Of a DNA stretch of 64,000 bases, positions 25,656 through 33,725 are shown one piece after another. This DNA comes from DAIPKP01 sp964539095 (lineage in GTDB: Bacteria > Synergistota > Synergistia > Synergistales > Aminiphilaceae): assembly GCA_964539095.1 (NCBI GenBank), contig CAZIFL010000004.1, positions 1 through 64,000 on the forward strand, given 5' to 3'. Every line of letters starts with the position of its first letter. Position 1 is the stretch's first letter. The notes beneath the pieces are model-generated. The model worked only from the letters and a program-made list of their open reading frames with translations. It ran no database searches and had not been told where the DNA came from. A program made the translations under genes and the position numbers.

Positions 25656-26639
25656 ATGCAGAAAAAATCGACCATTCCCGAGACGGGAAAACTTTCGCCG
25701 GAACGGCTTGCCATGCGGATTCTTCGTCATTGCGGCACCTCCCGTAAGGAGGTTCTGGTGGGTCCGCTGGTGGGGGAGGATGCGGCGGTAATCCAATTTC
25801 CTCAGGGAAAGCTCCTGGTGGCCTCTTCGGATCCCGTGGTAGGAGCCCAGGAGGGGGCGGGGGCCCTGCTTGTGCACATTAATGTCAACGATATCGCCTC
25901 CAAGGGGGCGGATCCCGCCTACATGCTGGTGACCATGATCTTCCCCCGAAATACCCCGGAAGAGCGTGTGGAAGAGCTGATGGGAGAGATCGGCAGAACA
26001 TGTGCTTCCATGGATATTGCGGTGGTGGGAGGGCATACGGAGTTTTCTGATCGTTACGATACCCCGGTGCTGAGCGCCACCCTTCTGGGAATTGCAGACT
26101 CCTGTCTTTCTATGAAAAACGTATGTCCCGGTGACAGGATTCTCATGACCAAACATGCGGGGCTGGAAGGGATGAGTATCCTCGCCAAGGATCGTCCCGA
26201 TCTGCTGCATTTTTTTGATGCATCGGAGATTCAGCAGATTTCCCGGTGGAGCGGCGATCTTTCGGTGCTCCCCGAGTCGCGGGTGCTTCGCTCCTGGGCA
26301 CGTTTTATGCATGACCCCACCGAGGGTGGCGTTTTGGGAGGTCTCGGAGAGATGGCTCTTCTCTCCCCCTTTGCCCTGGCTGTAGATCCCGAGGCCATTC
26401 CCTGTCATCCCCTCACCAGAAGAGCTGCGGAAGCGCTCGGCTTCGACCCCCTGCATCTTATCTCCTCCGGGGCTCTTCTGGGGATTCTCCCAGAAGAAAA
26501 CTGTAAAGAAGCAATTAGAATTCTCAAGGCCCAGGGCATTGATGCCGCTATCATAGGCCATGTGAAAGAGGAGCCCCGGGGAGAGGAGATCCCCTTCTCC
26601 TCCAGGGAGGAGCTGTGGGGGCTTCTTGCCCGTTCCTGA
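25656..26639 (+). CDS. AIR-synthase-related protein (HypE/ThiL-like)
   Basis: 327 residues, two-domain PurM/HypE fold. GEDAAVI in the ATP-binding N half, VNVNDIASKGADPAYMLVTMI, VVGGHTEF and, in the C half, HDPTEGGVLGGLGEMA. HypE dehydrates the carbamoyl group for the NiFe-hydrogenase cofactor; ThiL phosphorylates thiamine monophosphate. The C-terminal PRVC cysteine motif that HypE needs is absent here (the chain ends LLARS), and no other hyp genes are near, so it belongs to the generic family, not proven HypE. Follows queH by 19 bases. Confidence 0.75.
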   Translation: MQKKSTIPETGKLSPERLAMRILRHCGTSRKEVLVGPLVGEDAAVIQFPQGKLLVASSDPVVGAQEGAGALLVHINVNDIASKGADPAYMLVTMIFPRNTPEERVEELMGEIGRTCASMDIAVVGGHTEFSDRYDTPVLSATLLGIADSCLSMKNVCPGDRILMTKHAGLEGMSILAKDRPDLLHFFDASEIQQISRWSGDLSVLPESRVLRSWARFMHDPTEGGVLGGLGEMALLSPFALAVDPEAIPCHPLTRRAAEALGFDPLHLISSGALLGILPEENCKEAIRILKAQGIDAAIIGHVKEEPRGEEIPFSSREELWGLLARS

Positions 26640-26775
26640 TGCTCCCCCGTCGTGGAGGAGTTCACCAAGAGAGTTTCGCGGTGTGCACTGTCTCGTTTCT
26701 GCCTGTGCGTTTTTTGGTTTTTTGTCCACTTTTGCCCATCTACGGAGAGATCGGATAGAGAGGAGGGGGGTTTTT

Positions 26776-27870
26776 GTGGAACGCGCCCTTTTTGAGGAAC
26801 GTCTTTCCCGGCTTCGTAACCATTTAAGCTCTCAGGGGCTGGATGCCTTTATTACCTACGTAGTGGAGGGGTACAATTGGGAGGGGCTCTACTACCTGTC
26901 GAATTTTCGAGGTACTGCCGGAGCGCTTGTGGTTACTCTGGAGGAGGCCCTTCTCGTACTGGATGGCCGGTATGTCGGTCAGGGGAGGCAGCAATCTCCT
27001 TGGCCGGTGCATCTTCAGGATTCGGGGAACCTCTTCCAAACCCTTCAGGAGGTGCTGGAGAATTTCGGAGTCAGCCGGGTGGGGTTCGAGGGAAACCGGA
27101 TCTCCTACGGAGAGTACCGGAAGCTGAGCGACATGCCCTTCTGGTGGGAGGATTTGGGGGATATCCTGCTCTCTCTCCAAAGAGCCAAGCATCCCGTGGA
27201 AGTTGCATGCGTTTGTAAAGCTGCAGAGATTGCGCAACGGGGGTTTCTACGCTCTCTGGAGAAGGTCTCCCCGGGGATGACGGAGCGTCAGTATGCGGCC
27301 TTTCTGGAGTTTTTTCTCCGCATGGAAGGGGGAGAGGGCTTTGCCTTCGATCCTGTAGTGGCCTCGGGGCCTCGAAGTGCCCTTCCTCACGGCAGGCCTA
27401 CGGATAGAGCCTTTGGTGCCGGCGAATGGGTGGTGGTAGATTTCGGCGTCCGCTTTAAGGGATACCTCTGTGACATCACCCGGGTCTTCTCTCTCGGCAA
27501 GCCCGATCCCTGGGTTCGGGATATGTATGAACTGCTCTGCAAAGCCCAGAAGGCTGCCCTTGCATCGGTGGAGCCGGGGGTGCAGGCACTCTCGGTGGAT
27601 GCGGCGGCACGCGAGGTTATCGAATTCTACGGATACGGCAAGGCCTTTTCTCACGGCCTGGGGCACGGCATAGGTCTCCATGTGCATGAAAATCCGCGGA
27701 TCTCCTTTCGCTCCACGGAGATCCTTGCCCCTGGGGATCTCTTTACTCTGGAGCCGGGAGTTTATATTGAGGGACGTGGTGGTATCCGGATAGAGGACGA
27801 CATCTTTCTGGGAGAATCCGGAGCGGAAAATCTTACAGAAGCCTTCCAAAAAGATATTTTTGTTCTTTAG
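26776..27870 (+). CDS. Xaa-Pro aminopeptidase (M24 family)
   Basis: 364 residues. Removes the first residue before proline from peptides in the cytosol. The N-terminal creatinase-like domain (1-125) leads into the pita-bread metallopeptidase: VVDFGVRFKGYLCDITRVF (two metal Asp), GHGIGLHVHENPR (metal His), LEPGVYIEG and GGIRIEDDI (metal Glu). GTG at 26776 follows AGGAGGGGGG; the open frame reaching to 26626 encodes an implausible leader overlapping the previous gene. A peptidase of this kind fits an amino-acid or peptide-fermenting lifestyle. Confidence 0.9.
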   Translation: MERALFEERLSRLRNHLSSQGLDAFITYVVEGYNWEGLYYLSNFRGTAGALVVTLEEALLVLDGRYVGQGRQQSPWPVHLQDSGNLFQTLQEVLENFGVSRVGFEGNRISYGEYRKLSDMPFWWEDLGDILLSLQRAKHPVEVACVCKAAEIAQRGFLRSLEKVSPGMTERQYAAFLEFFLRMEGGEGFAFDPVVASGPRSALPHGRPTDRAFGAGEWVVVDFGVRFKGYLCDITRVFSLGKPDPWVRDMYELLCKAQKAALASVEPGVQALSVDAAAREVIEFYGYGKAFSHGLGHGIGLHVHENPRISFRSTEILAPGDLFTLEPGVYIEGRGGIRIEDDIFLGESGAENLTEAFQKDIFVL

Positions 27871-27954
27871 ACCCTTCTAAAGAGGGGGATGTTCCCGGTT
27901 TTTTCAAAAAAACCCGAAAATCCCCAAAAAAAGCTTTTTTCTGCGGGTTTCCTA

Positions 27955-27984
27955 TTGTCAGAAGGTGGGAAAAACTCGTATAAT
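27955..27984 (+). promoter_or_regulatory. Strong sigma-70-type promoter of rubredoxin
   Basis: TTGTCA at 27955-27960 and a perfect TATAAT at 27979-27984 with an 18-base spacer, 58 bases before the start codon. Upstream AT-rich A/T tracts could serve as UP element. Confidence 0.8.
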
Positions 27985-28041
27985 GGGGCCGTAAGGTTTT
28001 AGAGTCCTTCGATCTTAAATTGTACAGGGAGGTAGCGAGTG

Positions 28042-28203
28042 ATGAAAAAGTACGTATGTACCGTCTGTGGTTATGTCTACGATCCTGAAACAGGAGACCC
28101 CGATTCTGGCATAGCCCCGGGGACCGCCTTCGACGATATCCCTGACGAGTGGGTATGTCCCGTCTGTGGTGTGGGGAAAGATATGTTCGAGGTGTCCGAG
28201 TAG
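28042..28203 (+). CDS. Rubredoxin
   Basis: 53 residues, canonical length. One-electron carrier with a single iron in a Cys4 site: CTVCGY near residue 6 and CPVCGVGKD near residue 39. It keeps the aromatic core (YVYDPETGDPDSGI, DEWVCP). AGGGAGG lies before the ATG at 28042. It has its own strong promoter and is followed by a perfect hairpin, so it is a highly expressed single gene. Typical in anaerobes for oxygen and peroxide reduction chains; no partner gene is adjacent. Confidence 0.96.
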   Translation: MKKYVCTVCGYVYDPETGDPDSGIAPGTAFDDIPDEWVCPVCGVGKDMFEVSE

Positions 28204-28267
28204 AATCGTTATCTGAGGTCTGTCTCTTCGAGGGCTTTTTTCAGCCCTATTCGGTAGTCTGTATCCA

Positions 28268-28299
28268 CAGGAAGCGGAGGGGAACCCCTCCGCTTCCTG
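28268..28299 (+). terminator. Hairpin after rubredoxin
   Basis: A 15-bp perfect stem (CAGGAAGCGGAGGGG / CCCCTCCGCTTCCTG) with a two-base AA centre, 65 bases after the stop. No T-run follows on the plus strand, so termination may be partial or the hairpin may protect the 3' end. Confidence 0.55.
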
Positions 28300-28398
28300 T
28301 AGTATGTGCTTCTGATACCTGAAAATTTTTTTCGAGGACTTTTTTCCCGGACTTTCGGAAAAACCCGTGGTATCATTTCCCTCCGGGGGTGTTTGTTG

Positions 28399-29715
28399 AT
28401 GAAAACCTTTGCTCTGGTGGTCTTCGGATGCCAGATGAACGTGTACGATGCGGACCGTCTGCGGACGGAGCTTGTGGCCCGGGGATGGCGGGAGGCGTCT
28501 CCGGAGGAGGCGGACCTCCTTCTCTTCGTGACCTGCAGCATTCGGGATAAGGCGGAACAGAAGGTCTTGAGCATGCTCGGGCGGTTTCAGAAAGACCGGG
28601 GTTGCGAAAAAGGCCCCTTCATGGCTGTCATAGGATGCATGGCCCAACGGCTGGGAGAGGAACTTCTCCGCCGCTTTCCCGGGGTTTGCCTCGTGGCTGG
28701 GCCGCGGCATCTTGGGGGCGTTGCCTCGGGGGTGGAGCAGGCTCTTGCCTCGGGAGAGAAGATCCTCCTTCTCGATGACGATCCCCGGGGGCTGGAGGAT
28801 CTGCACCGTCCCCCTCTTTGCCGCCCCAATCCCTGGAAGGCCTTTATCACCATAGCTCATGGATGCGATAACTTCTGCACCTACTGCATCGTTCCCCATG
28901 TGCGGGGGCGTTTTCAGTCCCGGGAGCCGGGGGAGATTCTGGGGGAGGCCCAAATTCTTATTGATCAGGGGGTGCGGGAGATCACCCTTCTGGGGCAGAA
29001 CGTGAATAGCTACGGCACCGACAGAGACGATGGGTGGTCCTTTGCTCGGCTTCTTCGGGAGTGCGCCGCCCTTCCCGGTCTGGGGAGGCTTCGTTTTGCC
29101 ACGAACCACCCCAAGGATCTCTCCTCCGATGTGGTAACCGCCATGGTGGAGGGGGCTCCGGTGATCTGCCCCTCCCTGAACCTCCCCATCCAGTCCGGGA
29201 GCGATGCGGTGCTCCGGAGGATGAACCGGGGGTACTCGGTGGAGAGCTACGCCGCCATTGTCTCCCTGCTTCGCCAGGCTATCCCCCATGTGGGGATTAC
29301 CAGCGACATTATCGTGGGCTTCCCCGGAGAGAGGGAGGAGGATTTTCAGGCTTCTCTCCAGGCTCTGGAGCGGTTCCGTTTCGATCTTGTGCACTCCGCA
29401 GCCTACTCTCCCCGCCCCGGTACCGGGGCAGCCTTGATGAAGGAGCAGCTCCCCAGGGAGGAGATCTTCCGTCGGCTTCACGAACTTAACGAGCTGCAGC
29501 GGCAGATCTCCCTGGAGATATCCCGTACGTATGTCGGCACCGTACAGGAGATACTCCTCGATGGGGCGGCGCCGCGGGGGGAGGGGCTTTTCCAGGGGAG
29601 AACCCCCACCGATAAGGTGGTGCTTGTGCAGGCCTCCGAAGATCTTCTCGGGGAGTTTGTGCAGGCTCGAATCCTTGCGGCAGAGCACTGGTGCCTTAGG
29701 GGAGAGATTCTCTAA
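28399..29715 (+). CDS. miaB: tRNA-2-methylthio-N6-dimethylallyladenosine synthase
   Basis: 438 residues. Radical-SAM methylthiotransferase that modifies A37 next to the anticodon. The N-terminal UPF0004 domain has the three auxiliary-cluster cysteines in FGCQMNVYD, LFVTCSIRDKAEQK and VIGCMAQR. The radical-SAM motif is CDNFCTYCIVPHVRG. Later blocks are LLGQNVNSYG, FATNHPKDLS and IVGFPGE, then a C-terminal TRAM domain. The ATG at 28399 is the family start; an upstream frame to 28306 is rejected. Starts the long housekeeping run that ends with gatB. Confidence 0.95.
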   Translation: MKTFALVVFGCQMNVYDADRLRTELVARGWREASPEEADLLLFVTCSIRDKAEQKVLSMLGRFQKDRGCEKGPFMAVIGCMAQRLGEELLRRFPGVCLVAGPRHLGGVASGVEQALASGEKILLLDDDPRGLEDLHRPPLCRPNPWKAFITIAHGCDNFCTYCIVPHVRGRFQSREPGEILGEAQILIDQGVREITLLGQNVNSYGTDRDDGWSFARLLRECAALPGLGRLRFATNHPKDLSSDVVTAMVEGAPVICPSLNLPIQSGSDAVLRRMNRGYSVESYAAIVSLLRQAIPHVGITSDIIVGFPGEREEDFQASLQALERFRFDLVHSAAYSPRPGTGAALMKEQLPREEIFRRLHELNELQRQISLEISRTYVGTVQEILLDGAAPRGEGLFQGRTPTDKVVLVQASEDLLGEFVQARILAAEHWCLRGEIL

Positions 29716-29739
29716 AAAGAAGATAAGGGGGTTTTCCAG

Positions 29740-30414
29740 ATGAATCCTCAGAAAAAACAAGGGATTCTCTACTATTTTCTCGGGGTTCTGCTCCTTCTTG
29801 CGGCCTTTGGCCTTATTGCCCTCTTTAAGGGACGCTGGAAGGATACGAACCCCACCTCCGTGGCTGGGCCTGCCCTGAGCTGGCGTCAGGAGCAGCGTTC
29901 TGCCGATGCCGGAGGGGGGAAGGTCTCTTCGGAGTCCGAGATCTGGTATGTCTACATCACAGGCGAGGTAGTGCGTCCCGGGGTTTACGAAGTCTCTCCG
30001 GGGGATCGGATGTATCTCGCAGTGGAGAAGGCGGGGGGTTTTACCCTTCAGGCGGATACCCAGGGGGTTAACCTTGCCTCGCCTCTGCAGGATGCCATGC
30101 ATATCAAAATTCCCGCCCGATTTTCCCCCGGGGAGAACCCTTCGGATACGCTTGAGCTGAAGAGGGCTCCAGGGGAACGGAGCCCCTCTCCGGGCACCTC
30201 GGCGCTACCCTCTCTTCTGGATATCAATAGCGCAGGGGTTGAGGATCTGGAAAGGCTCCCTGGCATAGGTCCTGTGTTGGCCAGAAGAATTTTGGAGACC
30301 CGAAAAGAGCTTGGGGGGTTCAAAAACCCCGGAGAGATTCTCAAGGTTCCCGGTATAGGATCTAAGCGTCTGGAGACCATAACCCCCCTTATAACCGTTG
30401 GGGCGGGCCGGTGA
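29740..30414 (+). CDS. comEA: ComEA-family DNA-binding protein
   Basis: 224 residues. One N-terminal membrane helix (ILYYFLGVLLLLAAFGLIALF) anchors it facing outward. A SLBB domain (YITGEVVRPGVYEVSPGD) follows at about 70-115, and the C terminus has tandem helix-hairpin-helix motifs (LLDINSAGVEDLERLPGIGP; LKVPGIGSKRLETI) that bind double-stranded DNA. It delivers DNA to the ComEC channel in natural transformation. The comEC start overlaps its stop by four bases (GTGA). Confidence 0.9.
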   Translation: MNPQKKQGILYYFLGVLLLLAAFGLIALFKGRWKDTNPTSVAGPALSWRQEQRSADAGGGKVSSESEIWYVYITGEVVRPGVYEVSPGDRMYLAVEKAGGFTLQADTQGVNLASPLQDAMHIKIPARFSPGENPSDTLELKRAPGERSPSPGTSALPSLLDINSAGVEDLERLPGIGPVLARRILETRKELGGFKNPGEILKVPGIGSKRLETITPLITVGAGR

Positions 30415-31850
30415 TCTCCAGATATCCCGCTCTGCTCCTTCTGCTCCTTCTCATGGGGGGGCTTGAGATCCGGGAGAAGGGAGCCCCTCTTGTGGTGGCT
30501 TTGGCAGGAGGAAGCCTGCTTTTCTGGGGAGCTGCCCTGCTGTACTCTTTTCCGGAGGAGCCCACCCTCTCGCTGCGAAGCTTGGGGCTCTTCTGCCTTC
30601 TTTTTCTCGGCTTGGGTGTTCTGCTCTTCCGCTTCGAGAGCCTCCCTCGGGAGGGGGATCTCCCCGATTTTGCCGGAAGGGGGAGGGTGGTGCTGGAACG
30701 CCCCTGGGGGGGACGATGGATGCACGTTATCGCTACCTCTCGGGGGAAGTTTCTCTACCGAACCTTTCCCCGAGAGGCCTTACGGGAGGGGGAAGAACTC
30801 TTTCTTTCGGGCTCCCTCGTCCCTCTGAGGGAGAGAGATCCCTCCCGAAAAAAGAACACCTCCTCCTTCGACGAAGAAAAATACTGGGGGGCCCGGGGCG
30901 TTTTTCAGGAGATCCGAGAGGCGGAACGAAAGCTCCTCTCTAAAAATTCCTGGAGCCTCGCCGCCTGGAGAAGCCGCCTTCGGGAGCAACTGCTGCTGAA
31001 CTTCCCCCCCTCGCTGCGGGGGTATCTTCTGGCCATCTGGCTGGGAGACCGGGATTCCGAGCTTGGGGGGATGCACCAGCGATGGGGAACCGCCCATCTT
31101 CTGGCGGTTTCAGGATTTCACGTGGGACTGGTGGCGCTGCTCCTCTGGTGGATCTTCCCCCCCTTCTTCGGCAGGGTGCGGCTTCCTATGATCTCTGGGG
31201 GCATGTGGCTTTACGTTCTTCTGGCGGGGGGCTCTCCCAGCGCTCTCCGGGCGGGATTGATGGCCCAGATTCTTCTTCTTGGGCGTTTTCTCGGGTATCG
31301 AGGGAGCGTTACGAATGCGGTGGCTCTGGGAGCGTCTCTTCTTCTGCTCTGGCGTCCCTGGTGGTTCTGGGATCTGGGATGGCGTCTTTCGGTGCTCGCC
31401 TCTCTGGGGATTACCCTTCTCGGGAGTCTCTCCTGGAGAGCCGCCTTTTTCGGAGCCAGTCCCGTGGCGTGGAGCGTTACGGGGGCTCCTCTCATTGAGG
31501 CTTTCGGGTCTGTTCCTCTGGGGGGGCTGCTGCTCAACTTTTTTGTTCTTCCCGTCTATGCTTTTCTGCTTCCCCTGATCTCCCTTTTGGGGCTCTCCTT
31601 TTTTCTCCCCATCCCCGGTGGGGAGGCCTTGCTCTGGTGGGGAGAGGGGGCTTTGTCCTTCTGGCATGGTGTGATGGAGCAGATTGCGTGGATGGTCCCC
31701 TTTTTTTTCGGGGATCTAACGGTGGCGTCGGCTCTGGGAGCTTTTCTTCTGGCCACCCTTGTGAGCATGAATATACCGCTTTCCTTCTCCCGGAGGGTTT
31801 TTTCTCTCTGCCTCTCCGGGGGAGGTCTGTTTTTCTTATATATGGGGTGA
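30411..31850 (+). CDS. comEC: ComEC/Rec2 competence channel, no metallo-hydrolase domain
   Basis: 479 residues, with about ten membrane segments. The competence-domain signature is LLAVSGFHVGLVALLLWW, preceded by an OB-fold-like extracellular part (residues 75-150) and YLLAIWLGDRDSEL. It should form the inner-membrane pore for single-stranded DNA. The chain ends at the last membrane helices (FSLCLSGGGLFFLYMG); the C-terminal metallo-beta-lactamase domain that many long ComEC proteins have is absent and is not encoded downstream, since coaX starts eight bases later. Short ComEC forms are known, so it may still work. Confidence 0.88.
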   Translation: MISRYPALLLLLLLMGGLEIREKGAPLVVALAGGSLLFWGAALLYSFPEEPTLSLRSLGLFCLLFLGLGVLLFRFESLPREGDLPDFAGRGRVVLERPWGGRWMHVIATSRGKFLYRTFPREALREGEELFLSGSLVPLRERDPSRKKNTSSFDEEKYWGARGVFQEIREAERKLLSKNSWSLAAWRSRLREQLLLNFPPSLRGYLLAIWLGDRDSELGGMHQRWGTAHLLAVSGFHVGLVALLLWWIFPPFFGRVRLPMISGGMWLYVLLAGGSPSALRAGLMAQILLLGRFLGYRGSVTNAVALGASLLLLWRPWWFWDLGWRLSVLASLGITLLGSLSWRAAFFGASPVAWSVTGAPLIEAFGSVPLGGLLLNFFVLPVYAFLLPLISLLGLSFFLPIPGGEALLWWGEGALSFWHGVMEQIAWMVPFFFGDLTVASALGAFLLATLVSMNIPLSFSRRVFSLCLSGGGLFFLYMG

Positions 31851-31858
31851 TATAACGT

Positions 31859-32665
31859 ATGCTACTGGTACTTGACGTGGGAAATACCAATACTGTGGTG
31901 GGAATATATCGCGAAGAAGAGCTTCTCTGTCACTGGCGGCTCACCTCGGACAGGCGAACCGGGGATGAGCTGGCGGTCTATCTTCTTAATCTCATGTCCC
32001 TTGCGAAGATCCCCCGAGAAGCTTTGAAGGGAGCCATCATCTCCAGCGTGGTTCCCTCTCTTGAAGCGGCATGGGTGCAGGGGATAGAAAGCTCCCTCGG
32101 CCTCGAAGCGTTGAAGGTGGCGCTCTCCATGGATCTTGGGCTTTCCGTAGAAGTCCGGGAACCCCGGAACGTGGGGGCGGATCGTCTGGTAAATGCCGTG
32201 GCGGGAGTTCAACGTTACGGTACACCCCTGCTTCTGGTCGATTTTGGCACCGCAGTAACGTGGGATGCAGTAGACTGTCGGGGGGCTTACATCGGCGGAG
32301 CCATCGCTCCGGGGTTGAATGTGAGTGTGGAGGCTCTCTTCGGAAAGACCGCCAAGCTCCCCCGGGTGCCTCTGGAGGTGCCTCCCCAGGCCATCGGCAA
32401 GGATACTGTGGAGGCGATCCAGTCGGGGATTCTCTACGGCTATGCGGGGATGGTGGATGGTCTTGTGCGGCGCATGTGGAAAGAGCTTGGAAAGGAGACT
32501 CCCGTGGTGGCCACGGGAGGACAGGCGGCGATCCTCAAGGATCACTCGGAGACCATTACCCATGTGGACCCCTGGCTGACCTTGGAGGGGCTTCGTATCC
32601 TCTACTGCCGGAATCTTCCGCCCGGGAGCGATGCTCTCCATGCCAGCAAGAACGGTCATGGATAA
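31859..32665 (+). CDS. coaX: Type III pantothenate kinase
   Basis: 268 residues. Phosphorylates pantothenate, the first step of coenzyme A synthesis, and is not inhibited by CoA. ASKHA fold: phosphate-1 motif VLDVGNTNTVVGIY, phosphate-2 LVDFGTAVTWDAV with the catalytic Asp region, NVGADRLVNAVAG, and VATGGQAAIL. It starts nine bases after comEC and overlaps the dus gene. Confidence 0.94.
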   Translation: MLLVLDVGNTNTVVGIYREEELLCHWRLTSDRRTGDELAVYLLNLMSLAKIPREALKGAIISSVVPSLEAAWVQGIESSLGLEALKVALSMDLGLSVEVREPRNVGADRLVNAVAGVQRYGTPLLLVDFGTAVTWDAVDCRGAYIGGAIAPGLNVSVEALFGKTAKLPRVPLEVPPQAIGKDTVEAIQSGILYGYAGMVDGLVRRMWKELGKETPVVATGGQAAILKDHSETITHVDPWLTLEGLRILYCRNLPPGSDALHASKNGHG

Positions 32666-33725
32666 TCAGAAGGTTATAGGCGGGGTGAGGGTGGCAAACC
32701 CTCTCTGGTTTGCCCCCCTTGCGGCGATCAGCATGGCCCCGGTGCGGCGTTTCTACCGAGAACTCGGGGCGGGACTCACCCATACCGAAATGGTAAGCTG
32801 TGCGGGGTTGCTTCACGGAAATCGAGTAACCCGGAAGATGCTTCCCCGAGAGGGGGAATCCCCGCTGGTGCTGCAGATCTTCGGAGATTCCCCCGAGGAG
32901 ATCGCCCGGGGGACCGAGGAGGCCCTCCGGCACGGAGCCCCTCCGGAGGCTATCGAGATCAATATGGCCTGTCCCGTGCGGAAGGTGATGCGCCGCAATG
33001 AAGGGGCGGCGCTTCTCAAATATCCGAAAATTGCCGCGGCCATGATGAACTCTCTCCGCCCCCTGGGGATACCTCTGTGGGGAAAGATCCGCCTCTGCGG
33101 CCCCGGAGAGCCCCTGGAGACCGGGGATTTCTGTGAGATCCTTCTGGAGGCGGGGGCGGTTCACATCTCCCTCCATGGGAGAACCCCCATTCAAAAATAT
33201 GCGGGTTCCTCGGATCGGGGTGCGGTGGAGGCGGTGGCAAAGCGTTTCCCCGGCATCATCAGCGGCAGCGGGGATATCTATACTCCGGAAGATGCGCAGG
33301 ACTATCTCCGTCGAGGGTGCGTGGGGGTGCTCCTTGCCCGGGGGGCTATACGGAACCCCTTTCTCTTTCCTCAAACCCTCAAGCTGCTCGGATATCCCGT
33401 GGAGGAGAGGCTGGAAAATCCCTCTCTCCGTTCCCGGGTTCAGGCCCTTCTTCACCTGGCGGAACAGATGGTGACGGAGGAGGGGGAGAAGGCGGCGGTG
33501 GTGCTTTTAAAGCGTTTTCTCGGGGGTATTTTCAGAGGTTTATCCGGTGCGGTAGAATTGCGTCGTACCATCGGAAGTATAACGGATTGGCCCTCCCTTG
33601 AAAGGGTGGTCCGGGAGTGGGAGCTTTTCATATCCGAAAGGGGAGAACATTATGGTGGAACAGCAGGAGAGCATGGAACAGACCCAAGCGCCGGAGGAGG
33701 AGATTCTTCAGGCGAGGAAGGATAA
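32658..33725 (+). CDS. dus: tRNA-dihydrouridine synthase
   Basis: About 355 residues. FMN enzyme that reduces uridines in tRNA D-loops. Barrel motifs: VANPLWFAPLAAIS, FGDSPEEIARG, INMACPVRKVMRRNEGAALL with the catalytic Cys of MACPVRK, SLHGRTPIQKYAG, ISGSGDIYTPEDA and GVLLARGAIRNP. The ATG at 32658 is taken; an ATG at 32631 would add nine residues. Neither has a good ribosome site, as the start lies within coaX and coupling is likely. The 3' end overlaps lysS by 74 bases and encodes a Gly-rich tail (HYGGTAGEHGTDPSAGGG) not typical of the family. Confidence 0.9.
   Translation: MDNQKVIGGVRVANPLWFAPLAAISMAPVRRFYRELGAGLTHTEMVSCAGLLHGNRVTRKMLPREGESPLVLQIFGDSPEEIARGTEEALRHGAPPEAIEINMACPVRKVMRRNEGAALLKYPKIAAAMMNSLRPLGIPLWGKIRLCGPGEPLETGDFCEILLEAGAVHISLHGRTPIQKYAGSSDRGAVEAVAKRFPGIISGSGDIYTPEDAQDYLRRGCVGVLLARGAIRNPFLFPQTLKLLGYPVEERLENPSLRSRVQALLHLAEQMVTEEGEKAAVVLLKRFLGGIFRGLSGAVELRRTIGSITDWPSLERVVREWELFISERGEHYGGTAGEHGTDPSAGGGDSSGEEG

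Noticed and set aside
28015..30102. Long minus-strand frame opposite rubredoxin and miaB
   Set aside because: Antisense of well-supported genes, no ribosome site and no protein family features.
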